Source: Streptomyces sp. MP131-18 (GTDB lineage: Bacteria > Actinomycetota > Actinomycetes > Streptomycetales > Streptomycetaceae). From it: 64,000 nt of DNA. Where the stretch lies: the NCBI RefSeq assembly GCF_001984575.1, contig NZ_LZNS01000001.1:6012552-6076551 (forward strand). Direction: 5' to 3'. Made by a program: the position numbers and the translations under genes. A model generated the notes under the pieces. It had not been told where the DNA came from. It saw nothing but the letters and a program-made list of their open reading frames with translations, and made no database searches. Shown here in pieces: positions 24,851-32,217 of this stretch. Numbering within the stretch: position 1 is the first letter of the stretch; each line of letters begins with the position of its first letter.

Positions 24851-25061
24851 CCAGATGATCCTTAGGTAGATGGGCGAACAGAGAAACCGGTACCCGCACG
24901 ACGGTTTCCCCGTCAGGAACGTTCATCTGCGCAAGATCGGCCGGGTCGTTGACCACGTAGCCCTGCACGATGAAGTCGCCGCTCACCTCGTCGCGGTATA
25001 GACGTGGCGAACCGCCCTGGCCGGTGGAACCGCCCACGAATGCAATCTTCATGATCACCAC
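24837..25061 (-). CDS. Small conserved-looking protein (74 aa)
   Basis: A 74-residue soluble protein heading the DUF6879/formyltransferase operon. The N-terminus (MKIAFVGGSTGQGGSP) is followed by a short strand-rich core (YRDEVSGDFIVQGYVV, ETVVRVPVSLF). I do not recognise a named family. Start choice is uncertain: two GTG codons at 25061 and 25058 and an ATG at 25052 are all in frame, behind a GGAG site. The 14-nt overlap with the DUF6879 gene supports its reality. Confidence 0.65.
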   Translation of the reverse strand: MVIMKIAFVGGSTGQGGSPRLYRDEVSGDFIVQGYVVNDPADLAQMNVPDGETVVRVPVSLFAHLPKDHLDGVS

Positions 25062-25212
25062 TCATTCTCCGGACTCGCGAATCACGCCGCAGGGGGGAGG
25101 CGTCCCCGGCCCCTGACGATCGTACTGCCCGGGCGACTTTGCGGAGTGTGGTGAGACAAATGAGGGAAAGTGCAGCGTGTGGATCTGGCCAGTCGGATCT
25201 GGCTGGTTGGAC

Positions 25213-25256
25213 ACCCAGGGATAAAACGCCTGGGTTCGGTGTATCCGTCCCTGGGT
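25213..25256. promoter_or_regulatory. Three CCTGGGT boxes upstream of the NLR gene
   Basis: ACCCAGG (25213-25219) and CCTGGGT (25229-25235) form an inverted repeat with a 9-nt gap. A further CCTGGGT (25250-25256) lies 21 bp on, about two helical turns. They are in the region shared by the NLR gene and the divergent cassette. It is a candidate operator; the binding protein is unknown. Confidence 0.4.
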
Positions 25257-25296
25257 ACGTCCGTCTGGCGCTGGTGGGCATGTGACAGGAGGATAC

Positions 25297-27747
25297 GTGG
25301 CGGAGAGCCGGAGTTGTCAAGATCAGGAAGCGGAATGCGAGCCTCCTGGTGGCATTCGCAACGAACTGCCGGGTCTGGCGGGTAACGTCGTGCAGACCGG
25401 CCAGGTCAGCGGTGGTGTGCATTTCCATGCCTCGGCATTCGCGCCGGGGGTGCGCCCGGCGCAGCTCCCCAGTCCCGTGGCCGGATTTGTCAACCGGGTC
25501 GCCGAGTTACGATCCCTGGACACACTTGCGGAAGCCGAATCCGGTGCGCATCGGAGCGCAGCGGCCATGCGCATCATTGCCGTCGTCGGAACGGCCGGGG
25601 CAGGCAAGACATCGCTTGCGGTGAGCTGGGCACACCGCATCAAGGACCGGTTTCCCGATGGCCAGTTATATGTCAATCTCCATGGATATGATCCCGTTCC
25701 GCCGGTGGCCGCCGGGGAGGTTCTCGGACGTTTCCTGCGCGCGTTGGACGTGCCGGTAGAGCAGATTCCTGTGGGTGAGGAGCCGCGAGCGGAGTTGTTC
25801 CGTTCTGTGACGGCTGGGCGTCGGGTGCTCCTACTGCTGGACAATGCTGCGACGGCGGCTTCGATCCGGCCGCTTCTGCCGGGCTCCGCCCATTGTCTGG
25901 TGGCCGTCACGAGCCGTACCCGCATGTCGGGTTTGGTGGCACGGGAGGGGGCACACCGTGTGAGTGTGGAGACCCTTTCGCAGGACGAATCCATCCGGTT
26001 GATGCGCACCGTCATGGCCGCGTACCGCCCCGACGACGATGAAGCAGAGCTGGCCGAGTTGGCGCGCCTGTGCGCCGGACTGCCGCTGGCCCTCCGGATC
26101 GTGGCCGAACGAGCCGCCGGGCGACCGCACATGGCGTTGCGCGATCTGATCGCGGAACTGCGGGACCAGTCCGGACTTTGGGATGCGCTGTCCGCAACCG
26201 GCGGGTCGGATGACGACGAAGCGGACGCGGTGCGTACGGTGTTCGGCTGGTCCTACCGCGCGCTCGCCCCGCAGGTGGCTCGCTGCTTCCGCCTGCTCGG
26301 ACTGCATCCGGGACCCGATTTCCGAGTGGAGGCCGCAGCCGCGCTGCTCCGTGCCACCCCGGTTCGCGCCCGGCGCCACCTCGACACCCTGGCCGGCGCG
26401 CACTTGCTGGAGGAGTGCGGTCACGACCGTTACCAGTTCCACGACCTGCTGCGTGCCTTCGCTGCCGAGCAGGCACGGCGCGAGGAGCCGGCGGAGGCGC
26501 GGCACGCGGCTCTGGGACGAGTCCTCGGCTGGTACGTGCACTCCGCCGCTGCGGCGGCGCGGGCGGGCTCGAACTCTTACACGCTTCCGGTGACCCTCGA
26601 ATCCCTGGACGACGGCGTGGTGCCCGCCGCCTTTGACGACGGCAAGGCCGCCATCGCCTGGTACGAGACCGAACGCGATAACCTCATCGCCGCTGTCAGC
26701 ACCGCGAGCGCGACAGGCATGGAGCGTATCGCCTGGCAGCTCCCCGCCGTCCTGACAATGATCATCGCGGACCGTGAGCTGGCGGGCACGTGGCTGCCCG
26801 CCCAGCAGGTGGCCCTCGCCTCGGCCCGCCGGGCAGGGGACCGGTACGGAGAGGCGGTTGCCCTCGACAACCTGGGCATTGCCTATCGGCATCTCTACCA
26901 ACTGGCCGAGGCCACAGAGCATTTCGACGCCGCGCTCATAGCCTTCGGGGAACTGGGCGACTCGTTCGGCCGCGTGCGAGCCGCCAACGGCCTGGGGGTG
27001 ACCCATATGCTCGCCCACCGCACGGACGAGGCGGCAATCTGCTTCGAACAGGCGCTGGAAGGGGCGCACGAGCTCAACGAGCCTGTCTACGTCGGTGCCT
27101 TCACCCGCAACCTCGGCTGGGCGCACCTGGAGCGCGATGACCTGGACCGGGCGGAAACGCTGCTTGAGCGATCGGCTGATCTGCTTGCCGACGAGGGGGA
27201 ACAGCTGGAGTGGGCCGAAGCTCTGACTCTGCTCGCCGCCGTCCACCGGCGTCTGCGGCGGTACGCGCTGGCCGAAGAGACGGCGGAACGAGCGCTGGCT
27301 CTTTCGGGCGAGGCCGACGGCACGTTATTCCAGGCGCTTGCGCTCCTGGAGTTGGGACGGGTCGCCCTGGCCCGCAGACGCGGTTCCGAAGCGCTGAATC
27401 TCCTTCAGCAGGCCGCCGTCCTGTTCCAGCGCGTGGGCCGCTCCGATCTCCAGGCGAGCGCCTGGGACGCGACAGGCGAGACGTATCTGTTCCTCGGACG
27501 AACGGAGGACGCGGTGGCCTTTCACCGACAGGCATCCGCCGCGTTCCGCAGCAAGGACGACTCCTGGTCACTGGCACTTTCGTTGGCTCGTCTCGCCACG
27601 GCGCTGACCCGGCAGGGGAACGCGCACGAGGCAAGGGAACACCGGAGCGAGGCACTTCGGCTGCTCGCCACCTTCACGGGCCAGGCGGCGGAGGCGAGAC
27701 GGGCCGAGGTGGCGGCGGCCCGGGCCGACGGAGACCCCGGCCCGTGA
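25297..27747 (+). CDS. NLR-like NB-ARC/TPR protein with RHIM-like N-terminal motif
   Basis: An 816-residue STAND ATPase. Residues 29-44 (GNVVQTGQVSGGVHFH) resemble the RHIM-like amyloid signalling motifs known at the N-termini of actinobacterial NLR proteins. The NB-ARC domain follows: P-loop VGTAGAGKTSL near 98, Walker B LLLLDNAA near 178, GLPLAL near 260, and a winged-helix region around 330-400. TPR-type helices fill 480-800 (for example AVALDNLGIAYRHLYQLAEA, AETLLERSADLLADEGEQ). No SARP or BTAD DNA-binding domain is present, unlike AfsR. The GTG at 25297 has AGGAGG 4 nt upstream. A partner effector carrying a matching motif is expected elsewhere in the genome. Confidence 0.88.
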   Translation: MAESRSCQDQEAECEPPGGIRNELPGLAGNVVQTGQVSGGVHFHASAFAPGVRPAQLPSPVAGFVNRVAELRSLDTLAEAESGAHRSAAAMRIIAVVGTAGAGKTSLAVSWAHRIKDRFPDGQLYVNLHGYDPVPPVAAGEVLGRFLRALDVPVEQIPVGEEPRAELFRSVTAGRRVLLLLDNAATAASIRPLLPGSAHCLVAVTSRTRMSGLVAREGAHRVSVETLSQDESIRLMRTVMAAYRPDDDEAELAELARLCAGLPLALRIVAERAAGRPHMALRDLIAELRDQSGLWDALSATGGSDDDEADAVRTVFGWSYRALAPQVARCFRLLGLHPGPDFRVEAAAALLRATPVRARRHLDTLAGAHLLEECGHDRYQFHDLLRAFAAEQARREEPAEARHAALGRVLGWYVHSAAAAARAGSNSYTLPVTLESLDDGVVPAAFDDGKAAIAWYETERDNLIAAVSTASATGMERIAWQLPAVLTMIIADRELAGTWLPAQQVALASARRAGDRYGEAVALDNLGIAYRHLYQLAEATEHFDAALIAFGELGDSFGRVRAANGLGVTHMLAHRTDEAAICFEQALEGAHELNEPVYVGAFTRNLGWAHLERDDLDRAETLLERSADLLADEGEQLEWAEALTLLAAVHRRLRRYALAEETAERALALSGEADGTLFQALALLELGRVALARRRGSEALNLLQQAAVLFQRVGRSDLQASAWDATGETYLFLGRTEDAVAFHRQASAAFRSKDDSWSLALSLARLATALTRQGNAHEAREHRSEALRLLATFTGQAAEARRAEVAAARADGDPGP

Positions 27748-27764
27748 AGGCGCCCGGGCCCGCG

Positions 27765-28001
27765 TCAGCTGTCGATGAGGTGGTCGAACTCGCCTGCTTT
27801 GGCGGCCTGGATGAAGGCGGTGAGTTCGGTGGGGGTGTAGCGGAGCGGTTCGCGGTGGGGGGACTTGGAGTCGTCTATGGCGACGCCACCGGTGATCTTC
27901 ATGAGCCGCACGCAGTCGTTGCCGTTGCCCACACTGTAGCTGGATTTGACCCACTCGCCGTCGAGCGGTGCGGAGTAGAGGGTGTCTTTATCGGCGTGCA
28001 C
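27765..28001 (-). CDS. DUF397-domain protein, copy 2
   Basis: A 78-residue DUF397 protein (EWVKSSYSVGNGNDCVRL, SKSPHREPLRYTPTELTAF). DUF397 proteins are small partners of Scr1/WhiJ-type HTH regulators in actinomycetes and are proposed to antagonise them. The C-terminal 46 residues are nearly identical to those of the adjacent copy. The N-terminus begins at the ATG at 28001. It is last in the three-gene operon led by the HTH gene. Confidence 0.85.
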   Translation of the reverse strand: MHADKDTLYSAPLDGEWVKSSYSVGNGNDCVRLMKITGGVAIDDSKSPHREPLRYTPTELTAFIQAAKAGEFDHLIDS

Positions 28002-28163
28002 AGGATGTCCCTAGTTCTCGGTGTCGTCGATGAGGTGGTCGAACTCGCCTGCTTTGGCGGCCTGGATGAAGGCGGTGAGTTCGGTGGGGGTGTAGCGGAG
28101 CGGTTCGCGGTGGGGGGACTTGGAGTCGTCTACGGCGACGCCACCGGTGATCTTCATGAGCCG
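27771..28163. repeat. 138-bp near-identical direct repeat inside two DUF397 genes
   Basis: Bases 27771-27908 and 28026-28163 match at 137 of 138 positions (T/C at 27877 versus 28132). The flanking coding sequence towards the gene starts is clearly more diverged. This mosaic pattern suggests local gene conversion after an older tandem duplication. Confidence 0.9.
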
Positions 28164-28253
28164 GACACAGGCGTCACCGTTGGTGGTGCTGTGGCTGGAT
28201 TTGATCCACTCACCGTCGAGCGGTGCGGAGTAGAGGTCGTTCTTCTCGCTCAT
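28011..28253 (-). CDS. DUF397-domain protein, copy 1
   Basis: An 80-residue DUF397 protein. The ATG at 28253 overlaps the stop of the Scr1-type regulator (ATGA), so the two are co-translated. The core is EWIKSSHSTTNGDACVRLMK, then AVDDSKSPHREPLRYTPTE. It differs from copy 2 mostly in the first 35 residues and in the extra C-terminal DTEN. It likely modulates the regulator encoded directly upstream, as in WhiJ-type loci. Confidence 0.87.
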   Translation of the reverse strand: MSEKNDLYSAPLDGEWIKSSHSTTNGDACVRLMKITGGVAVDDSKSPHREPLRYTPTELTAFIQAAKAGEFDHLIDDTEN

Positions 28254-29125
28254 GACAGCTCCTTCTCGATCTCTCCGATGTAGCGGGCGGTTTCCTCCGG
28301 ACTCAGAGCGTGCCTGGCGAGATTGGCGAACTTCCGCCGGGCCCTTCTGACGTCGGCGGTTTCCTCATTCAGGATCTCCCCAGTGGTCCTCTCCTGGAAG
28401 ACCACGGCACGGTTGGTATCGCCGGGGAAGTCGAAGATGCTGAAGGGAGCACCAGAAATGCTCGGTGCGCCAGCGGAATGCGGGACAACTCGGAGAGTCA
28501 CATGGGGCCGTTTCGTAGAATCGAGAAGGTGGCCGAGCTGCCTTCGCATCACATCGGGACCGCCGACGACCGCGCGGACGGCCGCCTCCAGGCAGAGGGC
28601 ATCGAGAGCGACTGGATTTCTGCGGGTGAGGATGTCCTGTCGCCTCATCCTCGCCTCCGTGAACACCTCGCGGTGCTCCGCGCTCTCGTCGGCCTGCCCG
28701 AACGAGACGATGGCCTCGGTGTATTCGCGGGTCTGCAACAGGCCAGGGACATACGTGCCCGAGTGGACGAAGATCTGTTCAGCAGCGTCCTCGATATAGA
28801 AGTAGCGATACGAGTCGCCGTGGATGTGACTCCGGAAGCGGGGTTGTTCCCACCAGGCGCGGCCGAATGATCGGCCCTGGTCGATGATTGCGCGGATCGC
28901 GGCGTGTTTCTCTGCCGTGGCCTCGTAAACCCGCAGGAGCGTGTTCAATTGCTTCTCGGTCGGGAAGGCCTTCCCGCGCTCGATCTTGCTGATCGTGTAG
29001 CGGGTGACGTTCAGCCGCTCCGCCGCGTCCTCCTGGCGGAGCCCCGCCGAGATGCGGAGTTGCGCCAGGTCCTCACCCACGGCCTGCATGGCCATGATCG
29101 CATTGGTGTTGATGCTGACGGACAC
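28250..29125 (-). CDS. Scr1/WhiJ-type helix-turn-helix regulator (DUF5753)
   Basis: A 291-residue regulator. An XRE-type helix-turn-helix lies at about residues 15-72 (LAQLRISAGLRQEDAAERLN, TRYTISKIERGKAFPTEKQL). The rest is the DUF5753 ligand or partner domain, with the typical FYIEDAAEQIFVHSGTYVPG, LLQTREYTEAI and TLRVVPHSAGAPSISGAPF. The start is GTG at 29125, with GGGAG 6 nt upstream. It forms an operon with two DUF397 genes and is divergent from a HATPase gene, which reproduces the whiJ/abaA-like arrangement of Streptomyces that influences development and antibiotic production. Confidence 0.9.
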   Translation of the reverse strand: MSVSINTNAIMAMQAVGEDLAQLRISAGLRQEDAAERLNVTRYTISKIERGKAFPTEKQLNTLLRVYEATAEKHAAIRAIIDQGRSFGRAWWEQPRFRSHIHGDSYRYFYIEDAAEQIFVHSGTYVPGLLQTREYTEAIVSFGQADESAEHREVFTEARMRRQDILTRRNPVALDALCLEAAVRAVVGGPDVMRRQLGHLLDSTKRPHVTLRVVPHSAGAPSISGAPFSIFDFPGDTNRAVVFQERTTGEILNEETADVRRARRKFANLARHALSPEETARYIGEIEKELS

Positions 29126-29223
29126 GGCCTTCTCCCTCCCCGCGGCATGGCGATCAGCGTATCGCCCAGCCCCGCTGTGCCCGAAGTTTTCCCTCTTCAG
29201 GGGGAAGTTCCCACCTGGGGTTG

Positions 29224-29241
29224 CACGTGACTGGTCACGTG
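29224..29241. promoter_or_regulatory. Perfect 18-bp inverted repeat in divergent promoter region
   Basis: CACGTGAC-TG-GTCACGTG, arms of 8 bp around a 2-nt centre, lies midway between the HTH regulator start (29125) and the HATPase start (29325). It is the best candidate for the operator of the Scr1/WhiJ-type regulator. Confidence 0.55.
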
Positions 29242-29324
29242 ACCCACACTCTGGGTGTGCACGCTGCGGCGCGGGTCGTATGCCGTGTGTAGTCCTTGAT
29301 CGTGCGCGGTCGGGAGGAGCTGTG

Positions 29325-29723
29325 ATGCATGAGCGCGGGCACGTTCTCGCCGTCGGACGGTACCGGTGTGAGCCCCGGGCCGTGGCGAAGGCCAGACGGA
29401 CAGCGGTGGAGGCATACTCCCCGTTCCCGTGGATCGACTCCGGTGTGGTGGCGCTCCTGGTGTCGGAGCTGGCCACCAACGCCGTCCTTCATTCGAACGG
29501 CGCCGACTTCTACGTGCTGTGCCACTCGCCCTCGCTCGCCGACGGAAGCGTGCAGGTCGAAGTGCACGACAGGGGAGGCGGGTTGCCCGCGGCGCGGGTG
29601 GCCGACGCGTTCGATGAGGGCGGGCGCGGGCTCGAACTCCTCGGTGTGCTGGCCGCCCACTGGCGCACGGAACGGACTACGACCGGGAAGAGTCTCGTTT
29701 TCACTCTCAAGGGGGATGGATGA
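29325..29723 (+). CDS. HATPase_c anti-sigma-like ATP-binding protein
   Basis: A 132-residue protein of the RsbW/SpoIIAB-like kinase family common in Streptomyces. The N box is LLVSELATNAVLHSNG near residue 44. The G1 box is EVHDRGGGLPAAR near 83, and the glycine-rich lid is DEGGRGLELLGVLA near 98. The ATG at 29325 has GGAGG 7 nt upstream; a GTG one codon earlier is also possible. It overlaps the next small gene (ATGA). The position opposite a WhiJ-like regulator matches the abaA orfE-type gene. Confidence 0.87.
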   Translation: MHERGHVLAVGRYRCEPRAVAKARRTAVEAYSPFPWIDSGVVALLVSELATNAVLHSNGADFYVLCHSPSLADGSVQVEVHDRGGGLPAARVADAFDEGGRGLELLGVLAAHWRTERTTTGKSLVFTLKGDG

Positions 29724-29995
29724 ACCGTTTAACGCCTGCCGGCGGTGCCGGCGAGGGGCCGGTGAGGCCGCCGACGGGCCGGGGCGGTGTCGTCGTGTCC
29801 GTCGAGGTGGACGCGGGCACCGTGCGCAGGGGCGACCAGGTGATGATCGGTGGGCGCCCGTTCGTCGTCGAGGACATGACCGCGCTCGCCGGCGGCGGCA
29901 AGCGCCTCCTCTTCGGCGGCGGCAACTCGTTGACCGTCGCCAGGGCCACGGTGCTGTGGGCCGCCCGCGTGGCCGATCCCCGGCGGATTCCGTGA
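29720..29995 (+). CDS. Small hypothetical protein (91 aa)
   Basis: A 91-residue soluble protein translationally coupled (ATGA) to the HATPase gene. After a flexible Gly/Pro-rich start, residues 22-90 are strand-rich (GVVVSVEVDAGTVRRGDQVM, RPFVVEDMTALAGG, SLTVARATVLWAARVADP). I do not recognise a named family. The overlap and retained frame support it as a real gene whose product may act with the HATPase. Confidence 0.7.
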   Translation: MNRLTPAGGAGEGPVRPPTGRGGVVVSVEVDAGTVRRGDQVMIGGRPFVVEDMTALAGGGKRLLFGGGNSLTVARATVLWAARVADPRRIP

Positions 29996-30081
29996 CCGGC
30001 CTGCCGGGGTGAGGGGGGCTGACGCGGCCTCACCGTCCATGATGAGGATGTTGACGCCCCGGGACCAGAAGGAAGCATCTC

Positions 30082-30537
30082 GTGAGACGACTTGTCGCCC
30101 GCCTGTGGCGGATGATTCGCGGCCCCGTCCAGTGGCGGGTGCTCTGGCTGGCGCATGCGAAGTTCATGGTCGGGGTGACCGGCGTGGTCAGGGACGGCGA
30201 GGGACGGATGCTCCTCCTGCGTCACCGGCTGTGGCCCGAGGGGCGGCAGTGGGGGTTCCCCACCGGTTTCGCCGTCAAGGGCGAGGACTTCCGGCAGACC
30301 GTCGTGCGCGAAGTCAGGGAGGAGACGGGCCTGGAGGTCGTTCCCGGGCGGCTGGTCCGGCTGCGCAGCGGCTACCGGCTCCGGCTGGAGATCGCCTACG
30401 AGGCGGAGTTGACCGGCGGCACGCTGCGACTCGACCCAATGGAGATCCTGGAGGCGCGCTGGTGCACCTTGGAGGACCTGCCGGAGGGTCTGCAACCGGT
30501 GCACCGAAACTTGGCAAAGGGAGAGGAAAGCTGGTGA
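30082..30537 (+). CDS. NUDIX hydrolase
   Basis: A 151-residue NUDIX enzyme. The NUDIX box fits GX5EX7REUXEEXGU at about residues 62-84 (GFAVKGEDF, then REVREETGLEV), giving the Mg-binding glutamates. The N-terminal 28 residues are basic and hydrophobic (RLVARLWRMIRGPVQW), perhaps a membrane-peripheral helix. The substrate class cannot be told from sequence alone. It stands alone and converges on yaaA with a 17-nt gap. Confidence 0.88.
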   Translation: MRRLVARLWRMIRGPVQWRVLWLAHAKFMVGVTGVVRDGEGRMLLLRHRLWPEGRQWGFPTGFAVKGEDFRQTVVREVREETGLEVVPGRLVRLRSGYRLRLEIAYEAELTGGTLRLDPMEILEARWCTLEDLPEGLQPVHRNLAKGEESW

Positions 30538-30554
30538 CGGCCCGACGCGGGGGG

Positions 30555-31340
30555 TCACCGGGTGACGTCGGTGATCACCACGTCCAGCCGCCCCGGCGCG
30601 TTCTCCTCCACGCGCCACCCCAGGTCGCGCAGCGCGCCGGTCAGCTTGGCCGGGGTGCGGGGGAGCGGACCCGCTTCCAGCAGCGAACGCAGCAACTGCC
30701 CCTTGGTCGCCTTGTTGAAGTGGCTGACCACGGAACGTCGTTCCGTCCCGTTCACGACTTGTGACAGGAGAACGCGCACCGTGACCGTTCGGCGGGCGGT
30801 TTCCGTGTCGGGCCGCCACATCGCCGCGTACGCCGCGGACCGCAGGTCCAGCACCGGGCCCCGTCCGACCTCCCCGGGCAGCACCTCGGCCAGCGGCCCG
30901 CGCCAGAACGCGGCGGGCGTGCCCGTCCCCGGCAGCCGCACGCCCGCCGGGCACCGGTAGCCCGGGATGCGGTCGGTGACGCGCACCACGCCCCAGAGCC
31001 CGGAGAACACCAGCAGCGACGCCCGCGCCCTGCGCCTGGCCGCGGTGCTCAACGAGGCGAGCCCCAGCGCGTCGTAGAGCACGCCGGTGTAGATCTCGCC
31101 CGCCGGGCGGGCCGGCGCCGCACGCAGCGCGGCGTTGCGCGCGACCTCCCCGCGCAACCCCTCGCTCAGGCCCAGCACCTCCCGCGCCTTCTCCGGGTCA
31201 CCGGAGCACAGCCCCGTCAACTCCGCCAGCATCCGCTCGCGCGCGGCGGTCAGCCCCGGCAGCGACAACGCGCCCAGGTCCACCGGAGCCCCGGTGCTTC
31301 CCTCGGCCTTCCCCTCGGACGGCGGCAGCAGTACCCACAC
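30555..31340 (-). CDS. yaaA: YaaA-family peroxide stress protein
   Basis: A 261-residue protein of the YaaA/DUF328 family, which in E. coli limits free intracellular iron during peroxide stress and binds DNA. The N-terminal family motif LLPPSEGKAEG is at residues 4-14. Further markers are LYDALGLASL near 97, LLVFSGLWGVVRVTDRIPGY near 113, and VVSHFNKATKGQLLR near 207. The GTG at 31340 places the LLPPSEGK motif at the very N-terminus, as in homologues. Confidence 0.88.
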   Translation of the reverse strand: MWVLLPPSEGKAEGSTGAPVDLGALSLPGLTAARERMLAELTGLCSGDPEKAREVLGLSEGLRGEVARNAALRAAPARPAGEIYTGVLYDALGLASLSTAARRRARASLLVFSGLWGVVRVTDRIPGYRCPAGVRLPGTGTPAAFWRGPLAEVLPGEVGRGPVLDLRSAAYAAMWRPDTETARRTVTVRVLLSQVVNGTERRSVVSHFNKATKGQLLRSLLEAGPLPRTPAKLTGALRDLGWRVEENAPGRLDVVITDVTR

Positions 31341-31382
31341 GGACAGCAGCGTACGGCAGCCCGCCGGGGGACACTGCCCGCC

Positions 31383-32213
31383 ATGGACCACGCCACCTGG
31401 ACGCGCCTCGCGCTCGCCGGCGCCCGCCCCCTGGACCTGATGACCGCCCGCTTCACCGCGCACCGCTACGCGCCGCACGCGCACGAGGAGTTCGCCGTCG
31501 GGGTGTGCACCGACGGCCTGGAGTCCATCCGTTACCGCGGCGCCCACCACCTGGCGGGCCCCGGCACCGTCGTCGTGCTGGAGCCCGGCGAACCGCACAC
31601 CGGCGCGCCCGCCGACGGCACCGGCTTCGCCTACCGGGTGCTGTACCCGCCGGCCGCCCTGCTCGCCGAAGGCTTCCGCACGCGCCCGCACTTCCCCGAA
31701 CCCGTTCTCCGCGACCCGGGCCTCGCCGCCGCCCTCGCCCGCGCCCACCGCGCCGCCGCCGCGGGCCACCGGCACGCCGCGGAATCCGGACTGGTGTGGG
31801 CGTTCGCCACCCTGGCGCGCCGCCACGCGGGTGCGCCGCCCGCGCACGCGCACGCGCCGCGCGGCGGGGGCGCGGGGGAACGCATCGCCCGCGCCGTGCG
31901 CGCCCGGCTCGCCGACCAGCTGCGGAACCCGCCCACCCTCGGCGAGATCGCCGCCGACCTCGGCCTGTCCCGCTACCAGGTGCTGCGCGCGTTCCGCGAC
32001 AGCGCGGGCATGCCGCCCTTCGCGTGGCTCGCCCAGCACCGCGTCAACCGGGCCCGCGCCCTGCTCGACGCCGGACGAAGCCCGGCCCTTGCGGCGGCGG
32101 ACGTCGGCTTCGCCGACCAGGCGCACCTGACCCGCTGGTTCCGCCGCGTGCTCGGCGTGACGCCCGGCGCCTACCGCAACAGCGTTCAAGACGGCGGCCG
32201 TTCCGTTCGCTGA
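31383..32213 (+). CDS. AraC-family transcription regulator
   Basis: A 276-residue regulator with an N-terminal cupin-like sensing domain (residues 1-150, HAHEEFAVGVCTDGLESIRY, VVVLEPGEPHTG) and a C-terminal double helix-turn-helix (PPTLGEIAADLGLSRYQVLR, then VGFADQAHLTRWFRRVLGVT). Only 4 nt separate it from the EamA transporter gene, so it probably regulates or is co-expressed with that exporter. The effector is unknown. Confidence 0.9.
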   Translation: MDHATWTRLALAGARPLDLMTARFTAHRYAPHAHEEFAVGVCTDGLESIRYRGAHHLAGPGTVVVLEPGEPHTGAPADGTGFAYRVLYPPAALLAEGFRTRPHFPEPVLRDPGLAAALARAHRAAAAGHRHAAESGLVWAFATLARRHAGAPPAHAHAPRGGGAGERIARAVRARLADQLRNPPTLGEIAADLGLSRYQVLRAFRDSAGMPPFAWLAQHRVNRARALLDAGRSPALAAADVGFADQAHLTRWFRRVLGVTPGAYRNSVQDGGRSVR

Positions 32214-32217
32214 CGCT

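Noticed and set aside
25297..27747. Calling the NB-ARC-TPR protein an AfsR/SARP antibiotic regulator
   Set aside because: The N-terminal OmpR-like DNA-binding and BTAD domains are absent; only 97 residues precede the P-loop and they contain an RHIM-like motif.
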